A DNA stretch of 64,000 nt, from the NCBI GenBank assembly GCA_910585905.1, contig CAJUID010000011.1, positions 8,437 through 72,436 of the forward strand. Direction: 5' to 3'. Positions 57,199 through 64,000 of the stretch are shown in pieces; position 1 is the stretch's first letter; each line of letters opens with the position of its first letter. The DNA is from an uncultured Lachnospiraceae bacterium. Its GTDB lineage: Bacteria > Bacillota > Clostridia > Lachnospirales > Lachnospiraceae. Made by a program: the position numbers and the translations under genes. Under the pieces are notes generated by a model. The model made no database searches and was not told the DNA's origin. It saw nothing but the letters and a program-made list of their open reading frames with translations.

Positions 57199-57576
57199 TT
57201 AGATTTGTATTTTGGAGAGAAGTGCTTCTTGTAATACCTGGGAAAAGTTGATTCCCATAGAAATGGCACGGTCATTCAGCCATGACGGTATGGTCAAAGT
57301 CTTTTTTACTGCCTTCGTGTCCTTGTACTGGTTAATGTCACACGATACAAGGGTGGAAAAACCGTCAGCCGCATGGATGGCGGAAATATCGGAGGGAGAA
57401 GCGATATTGTCCCCATGTTCTAACAATGACAAAAGATATCCTGTAAGTGCTTCTTGTGCCATTTCCATAGCTTCCGGAATGGTGGAACCGTAGGTATTAC
57501 AGCCTTTTAAATCGGGAAATTCCACCCAGTAGGATTCATCTTCTTTGTGGAAGATGGCGGGATATACAAATAACAT
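57199..57576 (-). CDS. hicB: HicB-type antitoxin
   Basis: A 125-residue antitoxin. The N-terminal HicB fold reads YPAIFHKEDESYWVEFPDLK then GCNTYGSTIPEAMEMAQEAL, a degraded-RNaseH-like domain that blocks HicA. The C-terminus (KKTLTIPSWLNDRAISMGIN then FSQVLQEALLSKI) is a ribbon-helix-helix or HTH part for autoregulation. It follows hicA by 37 bases in the transcript. Confidence 0.92.
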   Translation of the reverse strand: MLFVYPAIFHKEDESYWVEFPDLKGCNTYGSTIPEAMEMAQEALTGYLLSLLEHGDNIASPSDISAIHAADGFSTLVSCDINQYKDTKAVKKTLTIPSWLNDRAISMGINFSQVLQEALLSKIQI

Positions 57577-57613
57577 AACAAAACCTCCTTTTGATTTTTT
57601 GAAAGATGCAGAG

Positions 57614-57790
57614 CTATTTCAGCCCCGCATCTTTCAAAATTTGATGTAGTAGACCGGTAGGAACATCTTTTCCATGCACGGGAACCGAAACGGTCATACC
57701 CTCTTTTCTGAAAATATGGTGGCTTCCGTTGATCCTGTCAAGCTGCCAACCATTTTTCTTTAAGAGTTTGATAAGATCCCTGTCTTTCAT
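57614..57790 (-). CDS. hicA: HicA-type mRNA interferase toxin
   Basis: A 58-residue protein, MKDRDLIKLLKKNGWQLDRI then NGSHHIFRKEGMTVSVPVHG, with the catalytic histidine of GSHHIF and the conserved GKDVPTGLLHQILKDAGL. This double-stranded-RNA-binding-fold toxin degrades mRNA until blocked by HicB. AAGGAGGTGGAAC precedes the ATG. Complete and apparently intact; upstream of hicB as usual. Confidence 0.93.
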   Translation of the reverse strand: MKDRDLIKLLKKNGWQLDRINGSHHIFRKEGMTVSVPVHGKDVPTGLLHQILKDAGLK

Positions 57791-57890
57791 GTTCCACCTC
57801 CTTACAAAAACAGTATAACACGTGCAATACGTATTGTCAAGAGGGGATTTGAATTTAATAGAAAAATACAGGTACGTGGATGTACCTGCA

Positions 57891-58265
57891 TCATTTTTCA
57901 GAATTATTTGAGGTTGGTTGGAACGATTTTTCCAACTCGTCTAAGGAGTTAATAAAAGCCAAAACAGCTTTGACTTGTTCGTCATTCATTTTTTCCAGTT
58001 GGGCAAGCGCCTTTTGATGAATTTCAGACAATGACTTATCTTTGCTGATTTGAGCGGCGGCATCAGTGTTTTCGGAAGCCCAGTAGTCAAGAGATGTTCC
58101 AAAGTATTCCGCTAATTTTCGCAAGGTCGTCAGTTTTAAACCCTCATAACCTTTTTTATACCAACCGTCAATAGTGGTATAGGGAATATTACATGCTTTG
58201 GATAAAGTACTTTTGTTTAAATGGTTTTTCTCCATTAAATAATTTAACTTCTCCAGAAAATCCAT
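57891..58265 (-). CDS. XRE-family regulator
   Basis: A 124-residue protein with an N-terminal helix-turn-helix (LNYLMEKNHLNKSTLSKACN then IPYTTIDGWYKKGYEGLKL) and a helical tail (QLEKMNDEQVKAVLAFINSL). Divergent from the small HTH gene at 58421, sharing a control region with a 14-bp palindrome. Likely a second repressor-type switch. Confidence 0.85.
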   Translation of the reverse strand: MDFLEKLNYLMEKNHLNKSTLSKACNIPYTTIDGWYKKGYEGLKLTTLRKLAEYFGTSLDYWASENTDAAAQISKDKSLSEIHQKALAQLEKMNDEQVKAVLAFINSLDELEKSFQPTSNNSEK

Positions 58266-58350
58266 TATTGTATCACCTCCAATGAAGCAATTTTATCACT
58301 AATAAAAGTAAAATGCAAGAAAAAAATTACCCCGCAGCGTAAAAATATGC

Positions 58351-58405
58351 TTGACATATTACGAATAAGGGTATATATTAAAAGAAAAAGTTACCCCTAG
58401 GGGTA
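58351..58405 (+). promoter_or_regulatory. Promoter and palindrome before the small HTH gene
   Basis: TTGACA (58351-58356), a 17-base spacer and TATATT (58374-58379) form a good promoter. In its leader lies the perfect palindrome TACCCCTAGGGGTA (58392-58405). A half site TTACCCC is also present at about 58326, on the other side of the promoter, so a repressor could bind both. Confidence 0.65.
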
Positions 58406-58420
58406 GAAAGGAGAGTAAAA

Positions 58421-58657
58421 ATGTTTAATAATTTGCGGACGGCGTTATATAGAAAGGGCATATCAGCAAAGCAATATGCGGAGATTTTAGGCGTTGGAGA
58501 GAAAACAGTGCAGAACAAGCTGGTAGGAAAAACGGATTTTACATATCCGGAATTCAGAAAAACTTGTGCGTTGCTTTTTGAGTACAATGCTGATTATCTG
58601 TTTGCAACGGAAGAGGAAGCAGTTTACGAAGCAGGTCGCAAAGCCGTAGGAGTTTAG
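58421..58657 (+). CDS. Small HTH (Cro-like) protein
   Basis: A 78-residue protein, MFNNLRTALYRKGISAKQYA then EILGVGEKTVQNKLVGKTDF, a compact helix-turn-helix of the kind found opposite phage repressors. AAAGGAGAG lies upstream. Probably the counterpart of the divergent XRE gene in a lysis-lysogeny type switch. Confidence 0.8.
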   Translation: MFNNLRTALYRKGISAKQYAEILGVGEKTVQNKLVGKTDFTYPEFRKTCALLFEYNADYLFATEEEAVYEAGRKAVGV

Positions 58658-58740
58658 CATGAACGAGTAGGAAGGGTGTAGAGGAGGATAAGATGGAAGA
58701 TTATACAGATGCGGCAATCAAAAAGGAGAAGAGATAAAAG

Positions 58741-58895
58741 ATGGATAAAGACAACATCAAAAAAATGCTCTTCAAGCAGGCAAAAAATGACAAAGATAAT
58801 TCAAAGCCATTTTATTGTTGTTATCTGTTATCATGGCACTTTTGATAATTTTAAAAATAGCCGCCTACGTAACAAGGGAACTGCATAGGCGGTGA
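58741..58895 (+). pseudogene. Small membrane protein broken by a frameshift
   Basis: The frame MDKDNIKKMLFKQAKNDKDN, SKPF runs into a nonsense tail, while a shifted frame from about 58808 reads LLLLSVIMALLIILKIAAYV then TRELHRR, a clean membrane helix with a basic end. Restoring the frame gives a one-span small protein of about 51 residues. Confidence 0.4.
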
Positions 58896-58917
58896 AGTCA
58901 AGGACAGGGGGAAAACA

Positions 58918-59042
58918 GTGTTAAAAAAATAGGTTTTATTAGTATCTACATTATGGCTATTGTACTATTAATCGCACTGTATGGGGAAAAAGCAACATTA
59001 GGTTTTATAGCATTTATTCTTGCCATAGTTCTTTTAAGCTAG
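58918..59042 (+). pseudogene. Small two-span membrane peptide, frame broken at an A7 tract
   Basis: GTG TTA AAA AAA is followed by TAG. One extra A would give VLKKIGFISIYIMAIVLLIA and LYGEKATLGFIAFILAIVLL. Either a dead gene or one read by slippage at the A tract. Confidence 0.3.
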
Positions 59043-59091
59043 CGTCTTACCCAGTATAAAACATAAAAAGGCAGGTGGCAGAAATAAATAA

Positions 59092-59172
59092 ATGTAGCAC
59101 GAAATCTTGTATATTTCCATTATTGCAAGTGCAGCAACGTCATTTTTTATGTTTTACCTTATGAACAAGTAG
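59092..59172 (+). pseudogene. Small membrane peptide with stop at codon 2
   Basis: ATG is followed at once by TAG, then in frame HEILYISIIASAATSFFMFY and LMNK before TAG. The third small hydrophobic frame in a row with an early lesion. Together the three account for the gap 58658-59220; a tiny frame MEDYTDAAIKKEKR lies at 58693. Confidence 0.25.
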
Positions 59173-59222
59173 CACAACAGAGAGGGAAAAACCTTAACTT
59201 AACAGAGGGAGGGCTTAAGTAA

Positions 59223-59291
59223 ATGACATTAGTACGCACAGCGTTCCTTTTTCACGGAGCTACTGTATCAGACCTAATAGGAGAGGGGTGA
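59223..59291 (+). CDS. Possible leader peptide
   Basis: A 22-residue frame, MTLVRTAFLFHGATVSDLIG then EG, just before the gene at 59298. The 35 bases in front of it (TTAAC...GAGGGAGGGCTTAAGTAA) recur with few changes at 59826-59862 before another short frame, so it may be a regulatory leader. Low certainty. Confidence 0.3.
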   Translation: MTLVRTAFLFHGATVSDLIGEG

Positions 59292-59297
59292 AGGAAG

Positions 59298-59495
59298 ATG
59301 GATATAGAAAAGCATATTCGGGAAAAGGAGCGCCTAAACCAGGCATTGGATGGAAAACTCACAACAGCACAAAATGAACTAGAAGAGCTTTTCAAAAAAT
59401 ACAGAATAGATGCAATGCCTGGTTTGGCACATGATTTCAGCAGTTTTGTTATCGAGGAATTATACCTCAAACGCTTCAATCTGACAAAGTGCTGA
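59298..59495 (+). CDS. Hypothetical helical protein
   Basis: A 65-residue protein, MDIEKHIREKERLNQALDGK then coiled-coil-like to MPGLAHDFSSFVIEELYLKR. GAAGGAAG precedes the ATG. Its 3' end overlaps the convergent zinc-finger-like gene by 20 bases. No family recognised. Confidence 0.55.
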   Translation: MDIEKHIREKERLNQALDGKLTTAQNELEELFKKYRIDAMPGLAHDFSSFVIEELYLKRFNLTKC

Positions 59496-59727
59496 CAGTG
59501 ATTGCAGAAACCAACATGCGAGGTTCATTTCGCTCGGCATTCCATTTAAGTATGTGGTAGTTGAAGTCTGTAAGGCTAGACATGGAATCCCATAGAGACT
59601 TCCAGGAGACCTTATCCATAACTGCTTTGCATTGAGGGCATTGCGGTGGAATGTCGGAGGAACCATTTTGAAAGGCAGCCTGGAACATACATCCGCAAGA
59701 ACATGAAATGGTTGCTTTTGGATTCAT
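59476..59727 (-). CDS. Small zinc-finger-like protein
   Basis: An 83-residue protein with two likely metal pairs, ISCSCGCMFQ and PQCPQCKAV, followed by a helical stretch (DKVSWKSLWDSMSSLTDFNY). Starts at 59727 behind AAAGGAGAT; the longer frame is unsupported. Function unknown, possibly DNA or RNA binding in the element. Confidence 0.55.
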   Translation of the reverse strand: MNPKATISCSCGCMFQAAFQNGSSDIPPQCPQCKAVMDKVSWKSLWDSMSSLTDFNYHILKWNAERNEPRMLVSAITVSTLSD

Positions 59728-59859
59728 GAGTGTATCTCCTTTCTTTTGTACTCGGCCATGGCAGTGGCCTGTACATACAGTATAAGAAAAAGGATTGGTA
59801 ATGGCAACAGAGACTTTAGAGAGCGAAGCCTTAACTAAACGGAGGGAAGGCTTAAGTAA

Positions 59860-59964
59860 ATGACATTGATGATACATGTGAGTCTTTTGCGAAGATGCAA
59901 TATGGAGAGAATTGTATCGCAGGTTGAAATAGGAGAGGAACGTACAACCCAGATAATCATATGA
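59860..59964 (+). CDS. Micro-ORF, MIHVSL family peptide (second copy)
   Basis: A 34-residue frame, MTLMIHVSLLRRCNMERIVS then QVEIGEERTTQIII, related to the 26-residue frame at 56927-57007. The leader before it contains AAGCCTT...AAGGCTT, a hairpin enclosing the GGAGGG ribosome binding site, suggesting controlled translation. Confidence 0.4.
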   Translation: MTLMIHVSLLRRCNMERIVSQVEIGEERTTQIII

Positions 59965-59995
59965 TATTTATAACAATATAGTAGGGGGATGATTT

Positions 59996-60181
59996 ATGAC
60001 ACCAGTTGCAGAAAGAATATTTTTGTATAAAGATGATAAACTTGTGACATTTGCCTCCTTAACAGAAGAGGAAAAGGAAGAAGTGCAGAAAGAGGTTATG
60101 ACCAGGCTAAGCGATAGAATTATGGCCTCCAAAGGCTATAAAAGGATTGGGGAGATACATAAAAATGTGCAGCACAGCTAA
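59996..60181 (+). CDS. Hypothetical protein
   Basis: A 61-residue charged protein (MTPVAERIFLYKDDKLVTFA then SLTEEEKEEVQKEVMTRLSD). TAGGGGGATG precedes the ATG. Start of a short plus-strand series leading to the SPFH gene. No family recognised. Confidence 0.55.
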   Translation: MTPVAERIFLYKDDKLVTFASLTEEEKEEVQKEVMTRLSDRIMASKGYKRIGEIHKNVQHS

Positions 60182-60252
60182 CTGGTTGTGGGGATACTGG
60201 ACACTGGAAAAGTTTGCTAGGATTGGCAGCCAGACGGAAGAGGAGGATTAAG

Positions 60253-60417
60253 ATGTGGCTTATTTTTATTATGGCGTGTGTTGCCGCAGCCCTTGCGGCC
60301 ATGGTAACACTGTGGCTCTGCAACATGCTCTTTCTGTCCATGCAGAGGCACACAAGGAAATTCCAAAAAGAACTGGAGAAAGAAAAGGAGGCAGTTGAAG
60401 ATGAAGAACAGGATTAA
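60253..60417 (+). CDS. Small single-span membrane protein
   Basis: A 54-residue protein with one N-terminal membrane helix (MWLIFIMACVAAALAAMVTL) and a charged tail (RHTRKFQKELEKEKEAVEDE). GAGGAGG stands 6 bases before the ATG. It overlaps the SPFH gene by 17 bases, so the two are probably made together and meet in the membrane. Confidence 0.65.
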   Translation: MWLIFIMACVAAALAAMVTLWLCNMLFLSMQRHTRKFQKELEKEKEAVEDEEQD

Positions 60418-61270
60418 AGCCATGGTTTGTATTGTGGCAGCCATAGCGGTTATTGCAGGGACTTATACAGTGAAATCTTTAAAAGTAGTGGAACAGGGGG
60501 AAGTCGGTGTTGTGTATTCGGCGAAGGATGGCATCCAGAATGAAACGCTTTCCCCCGGATGGCATTTTGTGGGGCCGTTACATAAGGTAAAGACATTTCC
60601 GGTAAGCCAGCAGCAGTTGGTGTTAAGCAGCAACCCGGAAGATTACAACGAAAAGAAACATGCGGACTGGCATGTGGATGCACCAGCAAACGGGGGCATG
60701 GTCTCACTGAACATGACGGTAAATTACAACTTTATAGCAGACAGGGTTGTAGATTTATACAAAAAGTTCAACGGGAAAGACGGCGAGGCAATTGTGGAGG
60801 AAATGGTGCAGAATTCTATTATTGCCTATGTAAAAGAGGTAACGCCGAAGTTTTCGGTCATGGAGATTTACAGTACGAAAAGGTCGGATGTCAGCAGGGC
60901 AATTACGGAATATTTGAATGAACGCCTGGAGCCGGAATATGGCATTAACATATCCAGCGCATTGATTATTGATACGCAGCTTGACAAGGAACTGAAAAAG
61001 AAAGTGCAGGCAAAGGAGCAGGCGAAGCAGGATGCGGAAAAGGCGGAGCTGGACAAGCAGACTGCCATTGCACAGGCTGAGACAGATAAGGTAAAAGCCG
61101 AGGCAGAAGCAGCAGTTGCGGTTGCAAAGGCAAAAGGGGAAGCCGAAGCTAACCGCCTAAAGAGTGAATCTGTTACAAAGGAACTGATTGATATGACCGA
61201 AGCCGAGGCAAGGTTAAAACACGGCTGGGTGACAGTTCAGGGAGCCAGCACGGTAGTGAAAGATAAATAG
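60401..61270 (+). CDS. SPFH/prohibitin-family membrane protein
   Basis: About 289 residues with an N-terminal anchor (AMVCIVAAIAVIAGTYTVKS), an SPFH domain (VVEQGEVGVVYSAKDGIQNE, HFVGPLHKVKTFPVSQQQL, then NGGMVSLNMTVNYNFIADRV), and an Ala/Lys/Glu-rich helical tail (about 205-265, KAEAEAAVAVAKAKGEAEAN) for oligomerisation. Such proteins form ring- or cage-like membrane assemblies. SPFH genes of this type are found in phages and mobile elements, where their role is unclear. Confidence 0.9.
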   Translation: MKNRIKAMVCIVAAIAVIAGTYTVKSLKVVEQGEVGVVYSAKDGIQNETLSPGWHFVGPLHKVKTFPVSQQQLVLSSNPEDYNEKKHADWHVDAPANGGMVSLNMTVNYNFIADRVVDLYKKFNGKDGEAIVEEMVQNSIIAYVKEVTPKFSVMEIYSTKRSDVSRAITEYLNERLEPEYGINISSALIIDTQLDKELKKKVQAKEQAKQDAEKAELDKQTAIAQAETDKVKAEAEAAVAVAKAKGEAEANRLKSESVTKELIDMTEAEARLKHGWVTVQGASTVVKDK

Positions 61271-61397
61271 TGAATTTGCTGTGCTATCGGCATGACGGGC
61301 AAAGACATATCTCCTTATTGTATATATTTCCCTATCTGGCATCCGGCCATATAGGGAGCCATCCTGCAGGGTCAGACTTGCGGGGTGGGTTTGGCTG

Positions 61398-61554
61398 AGC
61401 ATATGCAGCCATTTCCATGCAAAATAGTGAATAAGAGTTTTCATTTCAGCATATGCAGCGTGCGCGGCTGACAGCGCAGGGCTTGGCGGGAACAGACAGT
61501 CGGGACCTGTCAGGACAGGCCCCGGTACATTGATTGGAGTCCGGTGTACCGGGG
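61398..61554. other. Candidate replication (double-strand) origin or transfer origin
   Basis: Non-coding stretch with two direct copies of AGCATATGCAGC (61398-61409 and 61448-61459, 50 bp apart), a palindrome CCTGTC-AG-GACAGG (61506-61519) and the inverted repeat CCCCGGTAC/GTACCGGGG (61520-61528, 61546-61554). An HUH replication protein gene follows 700 bases downstream. Direct repeats plus stem-loops are what a rolling-circle initiator binds and nicks. A further hairpin CCCTAT...ATAGGG lies at 61330-61356 after the SPFH gene. Confidence 0.4.
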
Positions 61555-61577
61555 GTAAAAGGAAGGATGGTGGAGAG

Positions 61578-61688
61578 ATGGAGACAACCGTTCAGGAATG
61601 TATTGACCAATATGAGAAAGAGCATAAGGCGGTGGTAATCGCTGCCGGGCAGGTTGTTGGTTTCATAACGCAGGAGGATGAAATATGA
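61578..61688 (+). CDS. Small hypothetical protein
   Basis: A 36-residue protein, METTVQECIDQYEKEHKAVV then IAAGQVVGFITQEDEI, behind a GGTGGAGAG ribosome binding site. Its stop overlaps the ATG of the next gene (ATGA). No family recognised. Confidence 0.5.
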   Translation: METTVQECIDQYEKEHKAVVIAAGQVVGFITQEDEI

Positions 61689-62032
61689 TACATAACTGGG
61701 ATACCGTGCTGGAAGCACTTCCAGCAGACAAGGCGTGGGGACTGCCGCCCAAAGATGCAGAAGGGATTAGGAAACAGGAAACGGCATACTCCCTTCATCC
61801 GCAGTGCCCGGAGGGTGTTGTTTATGTCGGCACTGTTTCAGGCAGGGGTGGTGCATATGACTATTACCGGGATGCGGATGGTGTTTATTGGTATGACAGA
61901 AGGGCAGCTGCCCAGCCGGTAGCAGTAAGTTTCCGTTACGGCGGCGGGGTGCTACACCAGAAGTCTTTGGAGGCCGCACGTGCCGCCAGGCAGCGTTACC
62001 CGTGGCTGCAGGCATGGAAGAAAAGGGCATAA
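61685..62032 (+). CDS. Hypothetical protein
   Basis: A 115-residue basic protein (MIHNWDTVLEALPADKAWGL, CPEGVVYVGTVSGRGGAYDY, then ARAARQRYPWLQAWKKRA). GCAGGAGGA precedes the ATG and translation is coupled to the small gene before it. Possibly a DNA-binding accessory of the replication module; no family recognised. Confidence 0.6.
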   Translation: MIHNWDTVLEALPADKAWGLPPKDAEGIRKQETAYSLHPQCPEGVVYVGTVSGRGGAYDYYRDADGVYWYDRRAAAQPVAVSFRYGGGVLHQKSLEAARAARQRYPWLQAWKKRA

Positions 62033-62096
62033 AAAAGGCAGGATGCCCACCCTGGCGGATATTGGCAGCCGTAAGCAGGATTTTTTAAGATGGATA

Positions 62097-62120
62097 TAGG
62101 GCAGCTTTTTGGCTGCCCTA
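62097..62120 (+). terminator. Hairpin before the replication gene
   Basis: TAGGGCAGC pairs with GCTGCCCTA around a short T-rich loop, followed by AAAATTTAA. It separates the small-gene unit from the replication gene, which starts about 120 bases later. Confidence 0.5.
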
Positions 62121-62243
62121 AAATTTAACGGTAAATGCTGTTTCTGTGCCGGATATGGCATAAAACAATGTTGCAGGCGGGCTTTCGGAGCCCTTGCCGT
62201 CCTTGTAATGAGTATTAACAAATGGTCAGTAAGGCAGGTGCTT

Positions 62244-63668
62244 ATGGGAAGAAGAACGGACTACCAGTATAATTTTGAAGATGTCTACGGGCAGAGGTGG
62301 ATGTATGACCCGGTGCCAATCCGACCGGGGGACGGCCAATTAAACCTATCAGATTACTATGATAAAAGCATATTGGGGGAGGAGACAAAGGAGGATGCCA
62401 TAGAGGGAAAGATGAAGCAGCTCCCCAAATGCAGGATTATGCTCCAGACAATTGAGTCTGGTGACAGGGTGGAGCTAAATATCTATCCATGGTACATGAA
62501 CCGCCGGGACATACCTAGGTCACCTTCTATCAAGGAAAGCCGGGAGGCACAGAAAAAGCTAAACCAGAAGAACAAACAAAAAAGGCTGATCCGTCTCATG
62601 TGCTGCAATTTCCACCGTGGGGACCTGATTCTGACGCTTACCTACGGGGACCATGTTTTCCCAACGGAGGAACAGGCCAGGAAGGACATTAGAGATTATG
62701 TCAAGAAACTGCGGAAAGAGCGGAAGAAAGCGGGTATGACGGTTCCATTAAAATATATCTATGTAACTGAGTATGTACCAAAGGGGGAGGCGACGGCAAA
62801 AGTGCGCATCCACCACCATATCATCATCAACCGGATGGACCGTGACCTTGCAGAAACCCTATGGAAAAAAGGACGTGCCCAGGCAAAGTATGCCCAGCCG
62901 GACGATTTTGAGCTGGAAGGGTTCGCCAGGTACATCTCCAAGCTTTCCACGCAGAAAAATCACCACAGCTGGGCAGCATCCAAGAACCTTGACAAGCCGG
63001 TCGTGCATAAATCCACTACATTACTGAGCAGGGGGAAGTTTGCCGAGATTATCCGTTCCGGTGATGGGAGGGCGGAGCTTCTTGAGAGTTTATATCAAGG
63101 GAAATTGAAATATTTAGATTCCACAGTTTACATAAACCAGGAGTACGGGGGGTTTTACCTCTATTCGCGCATGCGCCGTAAGGAAAGTGTATGGGACAGG
63201 CCGGAGGCAGTAGAACCGGCAAAGCCGGACTGCAGGGTATATTTGGAATATGATTGGAACGGGTCATTCGCACATGGCGAAGCGGTATACAGTATCCTTT
63301 TAGAGGCGTACCGGAAAAACGGAACAGCGGAAACAAGGGAGAGTTACGGATATTTAAAAGAAATGACAAAAGGGAAGTTAATCCTTACGATGGCAAAGGA
63401 GGCATTAGGGTTCCTCAATCCTTGCTGTGTGGAATTCCACTGTGCCGGGAATGTCCTGGTGGATGGGATAAACGGGAGGCAGTTCACATTGCGCCGCAAG
63501 GATGGCTACCGGGGGGTAAAAAATGCAGGGTTGATAGAAGAATTTATGCAGGCAGCGGAGGGGTTCACCCTGGCTGCCGTGAATGAGAGGAAGAATGAGT
63601 ATTCAGAGGCAATGCGGATACAGCGCAGGGAACGCCGCAAAGAATTGATAGGAGGGATTCAGAAGTGA
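62244..63668 (+). CDS. Rolling-circle replication initiator, HUH-type Rep
   Basis: About 474 residues from the preferred ATG at 62244 (MGRRTDYQYNFEDVYGQRWM); the frame is open back to 62109 without a better start. Rep-type motifs are visible: motif 1 GDLILTLTYGD, the HUH motif RIHHHIIINRMD, and a downstream helix with FARYISKLS, but I cannot pin down the catalytic tyrosine. The C-terminal 150 residues are an extra domain. It should nick one strand at the element's origin to start replication. The gene overlaps the next by four bases. Confidence 0.8.
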   Translation: MGRRTDYQYNFEDVYGQRWMYDPVPIRPGDGQLNLSDYYDKSILGEETKEDAIEGKMKQLPKCRIMLQTIESGDRVELNIYPWYMNRRDIPRSPSIKESREAQKKLNQKNKQKRLIRLMCCNFHRGDLILTLTYGDHVFPTEEQARKDIRDYVKKLRKERKKAGMTVPLKYIYVTEYVPKGEATAKVRIHHHIIINRMDRDLAETLWKKGRAQAKYAQPDDFELEGFARYISKLSTQKNHHSWAASKNLDKPVVHKSTTLLSRGKFAEIIRSGDGRAELLESLYQGKLKYLDSTVYINQEYGGFYLYSRMRRKESVWDRPEAVEPAKPDCRVYLEYDWNGSFAHGEAVYSILLEAYRKNGTAETRESYGYLKEMTKGKLILTMAKEALGFLNPCCVEFHCAGNVLVDGINGRQFTLRRKDGYRGVKNAGLIEEFMQAAEGFTLAAVNERKNEYSEAMRIQRRERRKELIGGIQK

Positions 63669-64000
63669 GCAAGGATATCTATGGGATGCATAAGCATCAT
63701 ATTGTTTTTAGGAGCCATGGGGGGCTGGATTTTGGTCTCAACCTGGTAAGCCTTACCCCAGAAGAGCACGAAGGGGATCAGGGACCGCACAAAAACAAGA
63801 ACCGGGACATGGAATTAAAGAAGGGATTGCAGGCACAGCTTATGGCATTGTTCCCGGAAGGGGAGTTTTTCACTGTGGGGGAGATTGCGGAAAAGCTAGG
63901 CAGGACAGAGCGCTATTTTGCGCCGCATTTTCGGAAGGTACCAGCAGTGGGCGGGAAACATTCAGGATACGAGGTTGTAAAAAAGTTGATGGGCGGGCGG
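63665..64000 (+). CDS. HNH endonuclease-like protein (cut by window end)
   Basis: It begins at a GTG overlapping the previous stop (GTGA) and reads MSKDIYGMHKHHIVFRSHGG then LDFGLNLVSLTPEEHEGDQG, a typical HNH core (KHHIVFRSHGG...NLVSLT..EH). The following part (ELKKGLQAQLMALFPEGEFF, then VGEIAEKLGRTERYFAPHFR) looks like a small DNA-binding domain. No stop is reached before the window ends. Likely works with the replication protein. Confidence 0.75.
   Translation, partial: MSKDIYGMHKHHIVFRSHGGLDFGLNLVSLTPEEHEGDQGPHKNKNRDMELKKGLQAQLMALFPEGEFFTVGEIAEKLGRTERYFAPHFRKVPAVGGKHSGYEVVKKLMGGR

Larger units (their letters stand above)
51008..64000. mobile_element. Second integrative element, left part (continues beyond window)
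   Basis: It begins next to the internal cotJC piece (the exact border is uncertain, about 51000-51030) and runs to the window end. It starts with a serine recombinase whose 3' end faces the junction, a mirror image of the first element. Contents are a DUF4041 nuclease, XRE regulators, HicAB, micro-ORF chains, an SPFH protein, a candidate origin, an HUH replication protein and an HNH nuclease. The right end and the remaining 5' part of cotJC were not found in this window. Likely an integrative and mobilizable element or phage satellite. Confidence 0.65.

Overview
The window looks like the replication-origin region of a spore-forming, low-GC Firmicute. Lachnospiraceae is the best guess, from gene order and protein style; this is inference, because no 16S gene is present. 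The left 14 kb has the classical origin layout: dnaN and dnaA on the minus strand, an oriC with many DnaA boxes, then rpmH-rnpA-yidD-yidC-jag-mnmE-mnmG-rsmG-parA-parB on the plus strand, with two perfect parS sites in front of parA.

From 14.4 to 36.6 kb lies ordinary chromosome with accessory pieces. It holds a small alarmone synthetase, a GT2 glycosyltransferase, cytidine deaminase and pyrimidine-nucleoside phosphorylase, and a three-gene operon (secreted Ig-like protein, membrane-anchored kinase with leucine-rich repeats, large secreted protein). It also has a degenerate BlaR1-type M56 protein, a DHH phosphoesterase, a chemotaxis receptor and a lipoprotein. Several structured repeats are scattered between genes, including a 144-bp sequence present in two perfect copies with four diverged relatives. 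At 33.7-35.7 kb a tyrosine recombinase is followed by a 270-bp segment bounded by perfect 20-bp inverted repeats. The segment contains a strong promoter that currently faces away from two small membrane-protein genes, so it looks like an invertible ON/OFF switch read in the OFF state.

The main discovery is at 36.76-51.0 kb. The spore-coat gene cotJC (manganese-catalase family) is split. Its 3' part is at 36758-37182 and an internal part is at 50885-51000, both on the minus strand, with a 13,708-bp element between them bounded by the 6-bp repeat TACCTA. Joining the two parts at that repeat restores the reading frame through the family motif DIGTEELAH. The element's own large serine recombinase ends 37 bp from the right junction. 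This is the arrangement of the skin element in sigK, but in a coat gene. Its cargo is a GC-richer NHLP-type RiPP cluster (two ABC exporters, a short HlyD-like adaptor, a Nif11-like precursor with a five-cysteine core, a radical SAM/SPASM enzyme, a second leader-like peptide and a sigma factor) plus an extracellular GH43 arabinanase and a truncated AbiEii toxin.

A second element starts within about 30 bp of the other edge of the internal cotJC piece, with its own serine recombinase (51032-52531), and runs past the window end. It carries a candidate small RNA, a membrane-anchored DUF4041/GIY-YIG nuclease resembling the SNIPE anti-phage protein, and a partner sharing its zinc-ribbon N-terminus. 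It also carries several XRE regulators with palindromic operators, chains of overlapping micro-ORFs, HicAB, an SPFH protein, a candidate replication origin, an HUH rolling-circle replication protein and an HNH nuclease. The first codons of cotJC are expected beyond the right edge. All calls come from reading the sequence; no database search was run.
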